Of a stretch of 54,868 nt of DNA, positions 45,141 to 53,124 are shown piece after piece (positions within the stretch are counted from its first letter, which is position 1; each line of letters opens with the position of its first letter). Made by a program: the position numbers and the translations under genes. The DNA comes from Streptomyces longispororuber (GTDB lineage Bacteria > Actinomycetota > Actinomycetes > Streptomycetales > Streptomycetaceae): contig NZ_BNBT01000048.1 in the NCBI RefSeq assembly GCF_014656095.1, positions 1-54,868 on the forward strand, in the 5' to 3' direction. The notes under the pieces are model-generated. The model was given only the letters and a program-made list of their open reading frames with translations. It was not told the origin of the DNA and did no database searches.

Positions 45141-46841
45141 GTGATGCGCGCACGCGCACGGCTCGCCGTCGCCACGGCGGCCGCCACCCTGCTGATCGGG
45201 TGCGCGTCGGGGTCGGCGTCCTCCGATCCGGGGCCGGACCGGACGGGACCCGGCAAGGACGGCGAACGCGTCCTGGTCTTCTCCAAGACCGCCGGCTTCC
45301 GCCACGACTCGATCCCGGACGGCGTCGCCGCCGTCAGGGCCCTGGGCGCCGCCCACGGCTTCACCGTCGACGCGACGGAGAACGCCGCGGCCTTCACCCG
45401 CAAGAACCTCGCCCGCTACGACGCCGTCGTCTGGCTCTCCACCACCGGCGACGTCCTGAACCCCCAGCAACAGGGTGCCTTCGAGCAGTACATCCGCGCG
45501 GGCGGCGGCTACGTCGGCGTCCACGCGGCGGCCGACACCGAGTACGACTGGCCCTTCTACGGTGCCCTCGCGGGCGCCTACTTCCGGTCCCACCCCGCGG
45601 TCCAGCGCGCCAGGATCACGGTCGAGGACCACGCCCACCCGGCCACCGCCCACCTCGGCACCGACTGGCACCGCACCGACGAGTGGTACGACTACCGCGC
45701 CAACCCGCGCGAACGGGCCCGGGTGCTCGCCTCCCTCGACGAGTCGTCGTACAGCGGCGGCACGATGGGCGGCGACCACCCCATCGCCTGGTGCCAGGCG
45801 TCCGTCGCGGGCACGGCCGGGCGGTCGTTCTACACCGGCGGCGGCCACACCAAGGAGTCGTACGCCGAGCCCGCCTTCCGGCAGCACCTGCTCGGCGGCA
45901 TCCGCTACGCCACCGGCGCCGCCCACGCCGACTGCCGCCCCGAACGGGGCCACACCCCCCTCTTCGACGGCAGCGAGGCCTCCCTGGCGCAGTGGAAACA
46001 GGCCGGGCCCGGCTCCTTCGCCCTGAAGGACGACGGCACCCTCACCTCGGTCGGCGGCATGGGCCTGCTCTGGTACGCGGACCGGTCCTTCGGCTCGTAC
46101 TCGCTCAAGCTCGACTGGCGGATGAGCGGCGCCGACAAGGACGACAACTCCGGGGTCTTCGTGGGCTTCCCGCCCTCCGACGACCCCTGGTCGGCCGTGC
46201 ACCACGGCTACGAGATCCAGATCGACGCCACCGACGTCCCGGAGAAGACCACCGGCTCCGTCTACGGCTTCCAGTCCGCCGACCTCGCGGCCCGCGACCG
46301 CGCGCTGAACCCGCCGGGGGAGTGGAACACCTACGAGATCCGCGTCGAGGGCGAGCGCCTGCGCCTGTGGCTCAACGGCGTCCTGATCAACGACTTCACC
46401 AACACGGACCCCGCACGGAGCCTGCGCGACGGCCACATCGGCATCCAGAACCACGGCGCCGACGACGAGGTCGCGTTCCGCGACATCCGACTGCGGGCCC
46501 TGCCCCCGGTCCGAACCGGGGCGGAACCGGCCCCCACCACCACCGCCCCGCGGACCGGTGCCCGTCCTGCACCCACGGCTGGCGGCGGCTTCGCGGCTGG
46601 CGGCGGTCTCGCGGCTGGCGGCGGCCTCGTGGCTGGTGATGGCCTCGTGGCTGGTGGTGGCCCGGTGGCTGACGGCAGCCTCGCGGCTCACGGCGGTCTC
46701 GCGGCTGGCGGCGGCCCTGCGGTTGAGGGCGGTCCGGTGGCGCAGGGCGGTCCCGCGGCCGGCGGTGGCCTCGTGGTGCACGGGCGCCACGCGGCCGGAA
46801 GCGGGGGCGCGGCCCGGGCCGAAGGGGCCGGCGCCCGATAG
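45141..46841 (+). CDS. Lipoprotein with ThuA and DUF1080 (3-keto-sugar hydrolase-like) domains
   Basis: A 566-aa membrane-anchored exported protein. GTG at 45141 (ATG at 45144 equally possible) follows GAGGGAGG; lipobox LLIGC gives Cys21. Residues about 42-270 are a ThuA domain, a glutamine-amidotransferase-like fold tied to trehalose-type sugar use (VLVFSKTAGFRHDSIP, GGGYVGVHAAADTEYDWPFY, TGGGHTKESY). Residues about 285-460 are DUF1080, a concanavalin-like fold some members of which hydrolyse 3-keto-glucosides (DDNSGVFVGFP, GYEIQID, GEWNTYEIRVEGERLRLWLNG in part). Residues about 480-549 are GGGLAA-type repeats. A pair with the dehydrogenase before it would suit oxidise-then-cleave chemistry. 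Confidence 0.88.
   Translation: MMRARARLAVATAAATLLIGCASGSASSDPGPDRTGPGKDGERVLVFSKTAGFRHDSIPDGVAAVRALGAAHGFTVDATENAAAFTRKNLARYDAVVWLSTTGDVLNPQQQGAFEQYIRAGGGYVGVHAAADTEYDWPFYGALAGAYFRSHPAVQRARITVEDHAHPATAHLGTDWHRTDEWYDYRANPRERARVLASLDESSYSGGTMGGDHPIAWCQASVAGTAGRSFYTGGGHTKESYAEPAFRQHLLGGIRYATGAAHADCRPERGHTPLFDGSEASLAQWKQAGPGSFALKDDGTLTSVGGMGLLWYADRSFGSYSLKLDWRMSGADKDDNSGVFVGFPPSDDPWSAVHHGYEIQIDATDVPEKTTGSVYGFQSADLAARDRALNPPGEWNTYEIRVEGERLRLWLNGVLINDFTNTDPARSLRDGHIGIQNHGADDEVAFRDIRLRALPPVRTGAEPAPTTTAPRTGARPAPTAGGGFAAGGGLAAGGGLVAGDGLVAGGGPVADGSLAAHGGLAAGGGPAVEGGPVAQGGPAAGGGLVVHGRHAAGSGGAARAEGAGAR
46578..46786 (+). repeat. Degenerate 18-bp tandem repeat encoding a GGGLAA tail
   Basis: About eleven degenerate units of roughly 18 nt (GGCTGGCGGCGGTCTCGC core) encode a Gly/Ala-rich tail at the end of the ThuA-DUF1080 gene. 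Confidence 0.8.
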
Positions 46842-46843
46842 AC

Positions 46844-46881
46844 GGCGGTGGGCGGAGGACGCCGGACCTCCGCCCACCGTC
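46844..46881 (+). terminator. Strong terminator before the Ebo-type operon
   Basis: A perfect 13-bp stem (CGGTGGGCGGAGG against CCTCCGCCCACCG), extendable outward, closes an 8-nt loop and is followed by TTGT. It begins 3 nt after the ThuA-DUF1080 stop, so the next operon should have its own promoter. Confidence 0.85.
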
Positions 46882-46938
46882 TTGTCACCGTCCCGCCCGC
46901 ACCGCGAGGCACGGGTGACGGGTGAGGACCGAGCGAGT

Positions 46939-46959
46939 GCGCGCACGACCCGTGCGCGC
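46939..46959 (+). promoter_or_regulatory. Inverted repeat in the leader of the Ebo-type operon
   Basis: GCGCGCACG-acc-CGTGCGCGC, nine-bp arms around 3 nt, ends 15 nt before GTG at 46975 and just upstream of the AGGAGG ribosome site. It may be an operator or a hairpin limiting translation. A weak promoter candidate (TTGTCA at 46882-46887) lies before it. Confidence 0.45.
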
Positions 46960-46974
46960 GGACAGGAGGCAGCC

Positions 46975-48282
46975 GTGTCCAGTACTGCTACCGCGGACCG
47001 CGTCGGGGTGTGGCTGATCGGCGCCCGGGGGTCGGTCGCGACGACGGCCGTCGCGGGCTGCGCGGCGATGGCGGCGGGCCTGCACCCGCCCACCGGCATG
47101 GCCACGGAGACCCCGGCCTTCGCCGGCGCCGGGCTGCCCGCCCTGTCCGCGCTCGTCTTCGGCGGCCACGACGTCGTGGAGTGCCCGCTCCCCAAGCGCG
47201 CCGAACAGCTCGCCGCCGGGGGAGTCCTGCCCCACGACCTCCCCCTGGCCGTCCGCGCCGAACTCCTCGCCGCCGACGCCGAGATCCGCCCCGGCGGCCC
47301 CCACCCCGGCGACACCCGCACCGACGAGGACCTCATCACCGCCTTCACCTCCGATCTCCTGGACTTCCTCCGCCGCCGGGGCCTCACCCGGGCGGTCGTC
47401 GTGAACGTGGCCTCCACGGAACCGGCCCCGGCGTCCGCCCCCTCCGACGCGGCCGGACCACTCCCTCCGGGGGCAGGCTCCGGCCCGGCAAGGGAGCCGG
47501 GGGAGTCCGCGGAGCCGCCAGCGCCCGGTGAGCCCCCAGTGCCCGGTGAGCCCTCGGTGCCCGGTGAGCCCGGTGAGCCCGGTCGGGGTGCGGCCTCCGG
47601 TGCGGAGGCGGGGGCCGGAGGGAGGCTGCCCGCCAGCTCCCTGTACGCGGCGGCTGCCCTGCGCGCCGGCTGCTCCTACGTGAACTTCACCCCCTCCACC
47701 GGTCTCCACCACCCGGCCCTGGCCCGCCTCGCCGCCTCCGGCGGCCTGCCCCACGCGGGGCGGGACGGCAAGACGGGCCAGACCCTGCTGCGCTCCGTGC
47801 TCGGCCCGATGTTCGCCCATCGGGCCCTGGTGGTCCGCGCCTGGTCCGGCACCAACCTCCTCGGCGGAGGCGACGGCGCCGCCCTCGCCGACCCGCGCGC
47901 GGCCGCCGCCAAGAACGCGGGCAAGGAACGCGTGCTCGCCGACACCCTCGGCGCCGTTCCCGAGGGCGAGGTCCACATCGACGACGTGCCCGCCCTCGGC
48001 GACTGGAAGACCGCCTGGGACCACATCGCCTTCGAGGGCTTCCTCGGCACCCGCATGACGCTCCAGACCACCTGGCAGGGCTGCGACTCCGCCCTCGCCG
48101 CCCCCTTGGTCCTCGACCTGGCCCGCCTCCTCTCCCGCGCCCACGAGCGCGGCCTCACCGGCCCCCGCCCGGAACTCGCCTTCTACTTCAAGGACCCCGA
48201 CCCCGGCGCCCCCTCCGGCCTCGCCGACCAGTACGCCGCCCTGGTCGCCTTCGCCGCCCGCCTCCGGGAACGGGGTGAGTGA
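46975..48282 (+). CDS. myo-Inositol-1-phosphate synthase family protein (Ebo-operon cyclase candidate)
   Basis: A 435-aa NAD-dependent cyclase family protein; classic members convert glucose 6-phosphate to inositol 1-phosphate. GTG at 46975 follows AGGAGG. NAD site VWLIGARGSVATT at the N-terminus; catalytic-region blocks DGKTGQTLLRSVLGPM (Lys), WSGTNLLGGGDG, GDWKTAWDHIAFEGF (Lys) and QGCDSALAAPLVLDLARLL match the eukaryotic-type synthase. Residues about 150-220 are a GEPPVPGEP repeat insertion, probably disordered. First gene of a seven-gene unit with UbiA and EboA/B/E/F; the usual Ebo cyclase EboD is missing. Inferred role: it supplies the carbocycle. Product could differ from inositol phosphate. 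Confidence 0.87.
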   Translation: MSSTATADRVGVWLIGARGSVATTAVAGCAAMAAGLHPPTGMATETPAFAGAGLPALSALVFGGHDVVECPLPKRAEQLAAGGVLPHDLPLAVRAELLAADAEIRPGGPHPGDTRTDEDLITAFTSDLLDFLRRRGLTRAVVVNVASTEPAPASAPSDAAGPLPPGAGSGPAREPGESAEPPAPGEPPVPGEPSVPGEPGEPGRGAASGAEAGAGGRLPASSLYAAAALRAGCSYVNFTPSTGLHHPALARLAASGGLPHAGRDGKTGQTLLRSVLGPMFAHRALVVRAWSGTNLLGGGDGAALADPRAAAAKNAGKERVLADTLGAVPEGEVHIDDVPALGDWKTAWDHIAFEGFLGTRMTLQTTWQGCDSALAAPLVLDLARLLSRAHERGLTGPRPELAFYFKDPDPGAPSGLADQYAALVAFAARLRERGE

Positions 48283-48285
48283 CGC

Positions 48286-49239
48286 GTGCCGACCCTCCGC
48301 CCGAATCTCCGCCCAGACACCCGCGCCTGGGCCGAACTCCTCCGCCTGCCCGCCCTGTTCACCGTCCCGGGCGACGCCCTCGCCGGTGCCGCCGCGACCG
48401 GCCCGCGCCCCCGCCGGGGAACCGTCCTCGCTCTCACCTCCTCCCTCTGCCTGTACGAGGCGGGCATGGCCCTGAACGACTGGGCCGACCGCGCCGAGGA
48501 CGCCGTGGACCGGCCCCACCGGCCCGTCCCGTCCGGCCGCGTCTCCCCCGTCGCCGCGCTCACGGCCGCCGGGGCCCTCACGGCGGCGGGCCTGGGCCTG
48601 GCCGCCCGGGCGGGCCGCCCCGCCCTGACGGTGGCCACCGCCCTCGCCGGCACGGTCTGGGCCTACGACCTGTCCCTCAAGCACACCAAGGCCGGTCCCA
48701 CCGCCATGGCCACGGCCCGCGCCCTGGACCTCCTCCTCGGCGCGACCGCCACGGCCACGGCTCCCGCGAACCGCGTCGGCGACGGCACCGAGGCTTGGAG
48801 CGTCCACGGTGGCCCGGGCGCGGTGGCTTCCGCGCTGCCCTCCGCCCTGGCCGTCGGCGCCCACACCCTCGCCGTCACCTCCGTCTCCCGGCACGAGACC
48901 CGAGGCGGGTCCACCACCGCTCCCCTGGGCGCCCTCGCCACGGTCCTCGTCCTGAGCCACGCGGTGGCCCGGCCCCGGCGAGCGGCGGGCGGCACCGGGG
49001 ACCTGGCCCGGGCAGGTCTCGCCGCCGCCTACCTCACCACCGCCGGCCGCCCCTACCTGCACGCGGCCCTGAACCCCTCACGCCCCTTGACCCAACGCGC
49101 CGTCGGCGGCGGCATCCGCGCCCTGATCCCTCTCCAGGCGGCCCTTGCCGCACGCTCCGGCGCCCCCGGCACCGCCCTGCTCACCGCGGCCCTGGCCCCG
49201 GCCGCCCGCCGCTTCGCCCGCCTGGTGAGCGTCACATGA
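48286..49239 (+). CDS. eboC: UbiA family prenyltransferase (EboC-like)
   Basis: A 317-aa integral membrane prenyltransferase that attaches an isoprenoid chain to a small acceptor. The first Asp-rich motif is NDWADRAEDAVDRPHRPVPS (about residues 65-84), the UbiA signature; the second loop carries YDLSLKHTKAGPTAMATARA. Seven to nine hydrophobic segments are visible. GTG at 48286 is 3 nt after the cyclase stop, and its stop overlaps the next start (ATGA). In NCBI-style naming it resembles the SCO3242 group of actinobacterial UbiA proteins (from memory). The symbol is assigned by position and family, not by orthology test. Confidence 0.82.
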   Translation: MPTLRPNLRPDTRAWAELLRLPALFTVPGDALAGAAATGPRPRRGTVLALTSSLCLYEAGMALNDWADRAEDAVDRPHRPVPSGRVSPVAALTAAGALTAAGLGLAARAGRPALTVATALAGTVWAYDLSLKHTKAGPTAMATARALDLLLGATATATAPANRVGDGTEAWSVHGGPGAVASALPSALAVGAHTLAVTSVSRHETRGGSTTAPLGALATVLVLSHAVARPRRAAGGTGDLARAGLAAAYLTTAGRPYLHAALNPSRPLTQRAVGGGIRALIPLQAALAARSGAPGTALLTAALAPAARRFARLVSVT

Positions 49240-50345
49240 CCTCCCGGAACGAGTGGCCTCCGGCCGGGGACACCGGGGAGGGACGGTCTTCGGGCCGGGG
49301 CGCCGGTGGCGGCCGGCCCGACAACGGGCAACCCCAGGCACCCTCCGCGCAGGCCGCCCCCGCCGGCCTCCGCTTCGGTTACGGCACCAACGGGCTCACC
49401 GACCTCCGGCTCGACGACGCGCTCGGCCTTCTTGCCGACCTGGGCTACGCCGGTGTCGGGCTCACCCTCGACCACATGCACCTCGACCCGCTCGCCCCCG
49501 ACCTGCCCGCCCGCACCCGGCGGCTGGCCCGGCGCCTTGACCGGCTGGGGCTGACGGTCACCGTCGAGACGGGCGCCCGCTATGTGCTCGACCCGCGCCA
49601 CAAGCACGGCCCCTCGCTGCTCGACCCCGACCCGCGGCGCCGGGCCGAGCGGGTCCGCCTCCTCACCCGGGCCGTACAGGTCGCCGCCGACCTGGGCGCG
49701 CACGCCGTGCACTGCTTCAGCGGCACCGTGCCCGACGGCACCCCGGAGCCCACGGCCTGGGCGCGGCTCGCCGACGCCCTCGCGCCCGTCCTGGACGCCG
49801 CGGCCGCCGCGGACGTGCCGCTCGCCGTCGAACCGGAGCCCGGCCACCTCCTCGCCACCCTCGCCCACTTCCACCACCTCCGTCGTCTCCTCGGCGACCC
49901 CGCACCGCTGGGCCTGACCCTCGACATCGGGCACTGCCAGTGCCTCGAACCCCGCCCGCCCGCCGACTGTGTACGCGCCGCCGCGCCCTGGCTGCGGCAC
50001 GTCCAGATCGAGGACATGCGCCGCGGGGTCCACGAGCACCTGCCCTTCGGCGACGGCGAGATCGACTTCCCGCCCGTCCTGCGCGCCCTCGCCGACAGCG
50101 GCTACCAAGGCCTGACCGTCGTCGAGCTGCCCCGTCACTCCCACGCGGGCCCCCAACTGGCCGCGCGGTCCCTCGCCTTCCTCCGCCGGGCCGCCGCCCT
50201 CGCCCGGCCGAGTGCCCCCGGGCATCCCACCTCCGCTCCTTCCACCGTCACCGTCACTCCTTCCGCCGCCGTTCCTTCCGCCTCCGGTCCCGCCGCCTCG
50301 GGGACGGCCCACGACGCCGCGTCACCCCCAGGAGGAACCCCGTGA
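49236..50345 (+). CDS. Sugar phosphate isomerase/epimerase TIM barrel in the Ebo-type operon
   Basis: A 369-aa AP-endonuclease-2 fold protein. After a 45-residue polar leader come RFGYGTNGLTDLRLDDAL, VGLTLDHMHLDP, LGAHAVHCFSGTVPDGT, PLAVEPEPGHLLAT (Glu), LGLTLDIGHCQCLEP (Asp/His), RHVQIEDMRRGVHEHLPFG (metal His) and LTVVELPRHSHAG. Residues about 315-369 are Ser/Pro/Ala-rich tail. It starts within the UbiA stop (ATGA) and its own stop overlaps the eboA start (GTGA). Standard cyanobacterial or proteobacterial ebo sets have one such barrel (EboE); this is a second. Substrate is unknown. Confidence 0.88.
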   Translation: MTSRNEWPPAGDTGEGRSSGRGAGGGRPDNGQPQAPSAQAAPAGLRFGYGTNGLTDLRLDDALGLLADLGYAGVGLTLDHMHLDPLAPDLPARTRRLARRLDRLGLTVTVETGARYVLDPRHKHGPSLLDPDPRRRAERVRLLTRAVQVAADLGAHAVHCFSGTVPDGTPEPTAWARLADALAPVLDAAAAADVPLAVEPEPGHLLATLAHFHHLRRLLGDPAPLGLTLDIGHCQCLEPRPPADCVRAAAPWLRHVQIEDMRRGVHEHLPFGDGEIDFPPVLRALADSGYQGLTVVELPRHSHAGPQLAARSLAFLRRAAALARPSAPGHPTSAPSTVTVTPSAAVPSASGPAASGTAHDAASPPGGTP

Positions 50346-51076
50346 CCGACTCGCCCGCCGTCACCGACCTCCGCTCCCGTCTCGACGCCGCCCTCGGCGG
50401 AGCCGCCCGCGCCTGGCTCGACCAGGCCACCGCCGAGGCCGCCGCGCACCCGTCCGCCGACGCCGAGGACGCCCGGGCGGCCGTCCACCAGGCCGCCCCG
50501 CCCACCTGGGAGGTGCGCTTCGCCGAAGCCGGGCGGCGCTGCGGGCCCGAGCACGCCGACGCCGCCCGGCTGCTCCTGCTGCACGCCGCCCGCGCGGACC
50601 GCACCACCCTCGCCCGCCTCTACCACCAGGGCACCGCCGCCGAGCGCCGCGCCGTCCTGCGCGCCCTGCCCCTGCTGGTGCCGGGCCCCGACGCCCTGCC
50701 ACTGGTCGAGGACGCCCTGCGCACCAACGACACCCGCCTGCTCGCCGTCGCCCTCGGTCCGTACGCCGCCGCGCACCTCCCGCCGCACGCCTGGCGGTAC
50801 GCCGTCCTGAAGTGCCTGTTCACCGGCGTGCCCGTGGACACCGTCGCCGACCTGGAACGCCGCGCCCGCGCCGACACCGAACTGGCCCGGATGCTCGTCG
50901 ACTACGCGGACGAACGCACCGCCGCAGGCCGCCCCGTCCCCGCCGATCTCCACCGCGTCCTGGCCCTGACGGCCACGCCGGCGCCCCCACCGGCCGCACC
51001 GGGCCCCCGGCACGAGACGGCCCCCGCGGCCGCCGTCTCCCCTTCGACCCCCACCGGCGAGGAGCAGGAGTCCTGA
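50342..51076 (+). CDS. eboA: EboA domain protein
   Basis: A 244-aa all-helical protein of unknown biochemical function, defining member of Ebo clusters. The signature is in the second half: HLPPHAWRYAVLKCLFTGVPV (here HAWRYAV then KCLFTGVP), preceded by RRAVLRALPLLVPGPDALPL and followed by ADTELARMLVDYADERTAAGRPV. The C-terminal 40 residues are Pro/Ala-rich. GTG at 50342 overlaps the preceding stop (GTGA), and its stop overlaps eboB (TGATG). The assignment rests on motif plus the strict neighbour set. Confidence 0.88.
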   Translation: MTDSPAVTDLRSRLDAALGGAARAWLDQATAEAAAHPSADAEDARAAVHQAAPPTWEVRFAEAGRRCGPEHADAARLLLLHAARADRTTLARLYHQGTAAERRAVLRALPLLVPGPDALPLVEDALRTNDTRLLAVALGPYAAAHLPPHAWRYAVLKCLFTGVPVDTVADLERRARADTELARMLVDYADERTAAGRPVPADLHRVLALTATPAPPPAAPGPRHETAPAAAVSPSTPTGEEQES

Positions 51077-51924
51077 TGCGCATCTTCGACCCGCACATCC
51101 ACATGACGTCCCGCACCACCGACGACTACCAGGCGATGCACGCCGCGGGCGTGCGCGCCGTCGTCGAGCCCGCCTTCTGGCTGGGGCAGCCCCGCACCTC
51201 GCCCGCGACCTTCGTCGACTACTTCGACTCCCTCCTCGGCTGGGAGCCCTTCCGCGCCGCCCAGTACGGCATCGCCCACCACTGTGCCATCGCGCTCAAC
51301 CCGAAGGAGGCGAACGACCCGCGCTGCACGCCCGTGCTCGACCTGCTGCCCCGGTACCTGGTGAAGGACAACGTCGTCGCCGTCGGGGAGATCGGCTACG
51401 ACTCCATGACGCCCGCCGAGGACGCGGCCCTCGCGGCGCAACTGGAGCTGGCCGTCGCACACGAGCTGCCCGCACTCGTGCACACCCCGCACCGCGACAA
51501 GCCGGCGGGCCTGCGCCGCACCCTGGACGTCGTCAAGGAGTCGGCCCTGCCCCTGGACCGGGTCCTCGTCGACCACCTCAACGAGACCACCGTCGAGGAG
51601 GCCAAGGACGCGGGCTGCTGGCTGGGCTTCTCCGTCTATCCCGACACCAAGATGGACGAGGACCGGATGGTCGCGATCCTGCGCCGGTACGGCCCGGAGC
51701 GCGTCCTCGTCAACTCGGCCGCGGACTGGGGCAGGAGCGACCCCCTCAAGACCCGCGAGGTCGGCGACGCGATGCTCGGCGCCGGCTTCACCGAGGACGA
51801 CGTCGACCGCGTCCTGTGGCGCAACCCCGTCGCCTTCTACGGCCTCAGCAACCGCCTCGTCCTGGACGTCGCGGCCACCGACGCCACCCACGAGGGCAAC
51901 TCCGTCCTGCGCGGCGGGGCGTGA
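51076..51924 (+). CDS. eboB: TatD family hydrolase (EboB)
   Basis: A 282-aa metal-dependent TIM-barrel hydrolase. Metal ligands: FDPHIHM (start), VVAVGEIGYDSM (Glu), ALVHTPHRDK (His), VLVDHLNETT (His) and VNSAADWGRSDP (Asp). It is shorter of nuclease-like loops and matches the Ebo-type TatD rather than the housekeeping YchF/TatD. ATG at 51076 shares one base with the eboA stop, so coupling is tight. Substrate unknown; hydrolysis of a pathway intermediate is the natural guess. Confidence 0.9.
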   Translation: MRIFDPHIHMTSRTTDDYQAMHAAGVRAVVEPAFWLGQPRTSPATFVDYFDSLLGWEPFRAAQYGIAHHCAIALNPKEANDPRCTPVLDLLPRYLVKDNVVAVGEIGYDSMTPAEDAALAAQLELAVAHELPALVHTPHRDKPAGLRRTLDVVKESALPLDRVLVDHLNETTVEEAKDAGCWLGFSVYPDTKMDEDRMVAILRRYGPERVLVNSAADWGRSDPLKTREVGDAMLGAGFTEDDVDRVLWRNPVAFYGLSNRLVLDVAATDATHEGNSVLRGGA

Positions 51925-51927
51925 GCC

Positions 51928-53124
51928 ATGCGCTTCCGCCACCCCGACGGCTCGACCGTCCACCTCGCCTATTGCACCAACGTCCACCCGGCCGAGACCC
52001 TCCACGGCGTCCTCGCCCAGCTCCGCGACCACTGCGAGCCGGTCCGCAGACGGCTCGGCCGCGCCCGCATCGGCATCGGCCTCTGGCTCGCCAAGGACGC
52101 CGCCCACACCCTCGACACCGACCCGGCCGCCCTGCGCGCCCTGCGCGCCGAACTCGACCGGCGCGGCCTCGAAGTGGTCACCCTCAACGGCTTCCCGTAC
52201 GACGGGTTCGGCTCCGGCGAGGTCAAGTACCGCGTGTACAAACCCGACTGGGCCGACCCCGAGCGCCTGGAACACACCACCGCCCTGGGCCGCGTCCTGG
52301 CCCGGCTGCTGCCCGACGACGTCACCGAGGGCACCATCTCCACCTTGCCGCTGGCCTGGCGCACCGCCTTCGACGCGGACCGCGCCCGAGCGGCCCGCGC
52401 CGCCCTGGCCACCCTCGGCCGTCGCCTGGACGCGCTCGCCGACCTCACCGGCAGGTCCGTCCGCGTCGGCCTCGAACCCGAACCCGGCTGCACCGTGGAG
52501 ACCACCGGCGACGCCATCGAGCCCCTCACCGCGATCGGCCACGACCGCGTCGGCGTCTGTGTCGACACCTGCCATCTCGCCACCTCCTTCGAAGATCCGC
52601 GCACCGCGCTCGACGCCCTCGCCGTCGCGGGCGTCCCCGTCGTCAAGACCCAGCTCTCCGCCGCCCTGCACGCCGAACACCCCCACCTCCCCGCCGTACG
52701 CGCCGCTCTCACCGCGTTCGACGAACCCCGCTTCCTGCACCAGACCCGCACCGTGCCCCGCGGCCCCCGCAGGGCGGCCGGAGCGGCCCCCGCCCTGCGC
52801 GGCACCGACGACCTCGGCGAAGCCCTCACCGGTGACGCCCTGCCCGACACGGCTCCCTGGCGCTCCCACTTCCACGTGCCGCTGCACGCGGCCCCGGCGC
52901 CTCCTCTCACCTCCACGCTCCCCGTCCTCCAGGAGGCGCTCGCCCGCCTCGTCGGCGGGCCGCGCCCGCGCACCCACCACCTGGAGGTCGAGACGTACAC
53001 CTGGCAGGCACTCCCGCCCGGCCTGCGGCCGCGCGCCCGTGCCCAGCTCGCCGACGGCATCGCCGCCGAACTCGCCCTCGCCCGCGACCTCCTGACGGAC
53101 CTCGGCCTGAAGGAACTGCCATGA
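51928..53124 (+). CDS. eboE: Metabolite traffic protein EboE (TIM barrel)
   Basis: A 398-aa xylose-isomerase-like barrel. Hallmarks: VHLAYCTNVHPAETLHGV at the start, LEVVTLNGFPYDGFGSGEVKYRVYKPDW (partly: NGFPYDGFG and KYRVYKPDW), STLPLAWRTAF, VGLEPEPGCTVETTGDAIEPL (partly: GLEPEPGC), VCVDTCHLATSFEDP, KTQLSAALHAE, FHVPLHAAPAPPLTSTLPVL (partly) and HLEVETYTWQALP. These blocks are characteristic of EboE. ATG at 51928 is 3 nt after eboB; its stop overlaps eboF (ATGA). Known: ebo genes were linked to movement of the scytonemin precursor in cyanobacteria. The chemical reaction is unknown. Confidence 0.92.
   Translation: MRFRHPDGSTVHLAYCTNVHPAETLHGVLAQLRDHCEPVRRRLGRARIGIGLWLAKDAAHTLDTDPAALRALRAELDRRGLEVVTLNGFPYDGFGSGEVKYRVYKPDWADPERLEHTTALGRVLARLLPDDVTEGTISTLPLAWRTAFDADRARAARAALATLGRRLDALADLTGRSVRVGLEPEPGCTVETTGDAIEPLTAIGHDRVGVCVDTCHLATSFEDPRTALDALAVAGVPVVKTQLSAALHAEHPHLPAVRAALTAFDEPRFLHQTRTVPRGPRRAAGAAPALRGTDDLGEALTGDALPDTAPWRSHFHVPLHAAPAPPLTSTLPVLQEALARLVGGPRPRTHHLEVETYTWQALPPGLRPRARAQLADGIAAELALARDLLTDLGLKELP

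Noticed and set aside
46558..46974. Extended start of the inositol-phosphate synthase gene inside the ThuA gene
   Set aside because: The extension runs through the ThuA tail repeats and a terminator, whereas GTG at 46975 has an AGGAGG site and begins at the NAD-binding strand.
42549..47417. Minus-strand frame of 1622 codons
   Set aside because: It lies opposite the sugar dehydrogenase, ThuA-DUF1080 and synthase genes, has no recognisable domain, and shows the valine/arginine/glycine bias of an antisense shadow.
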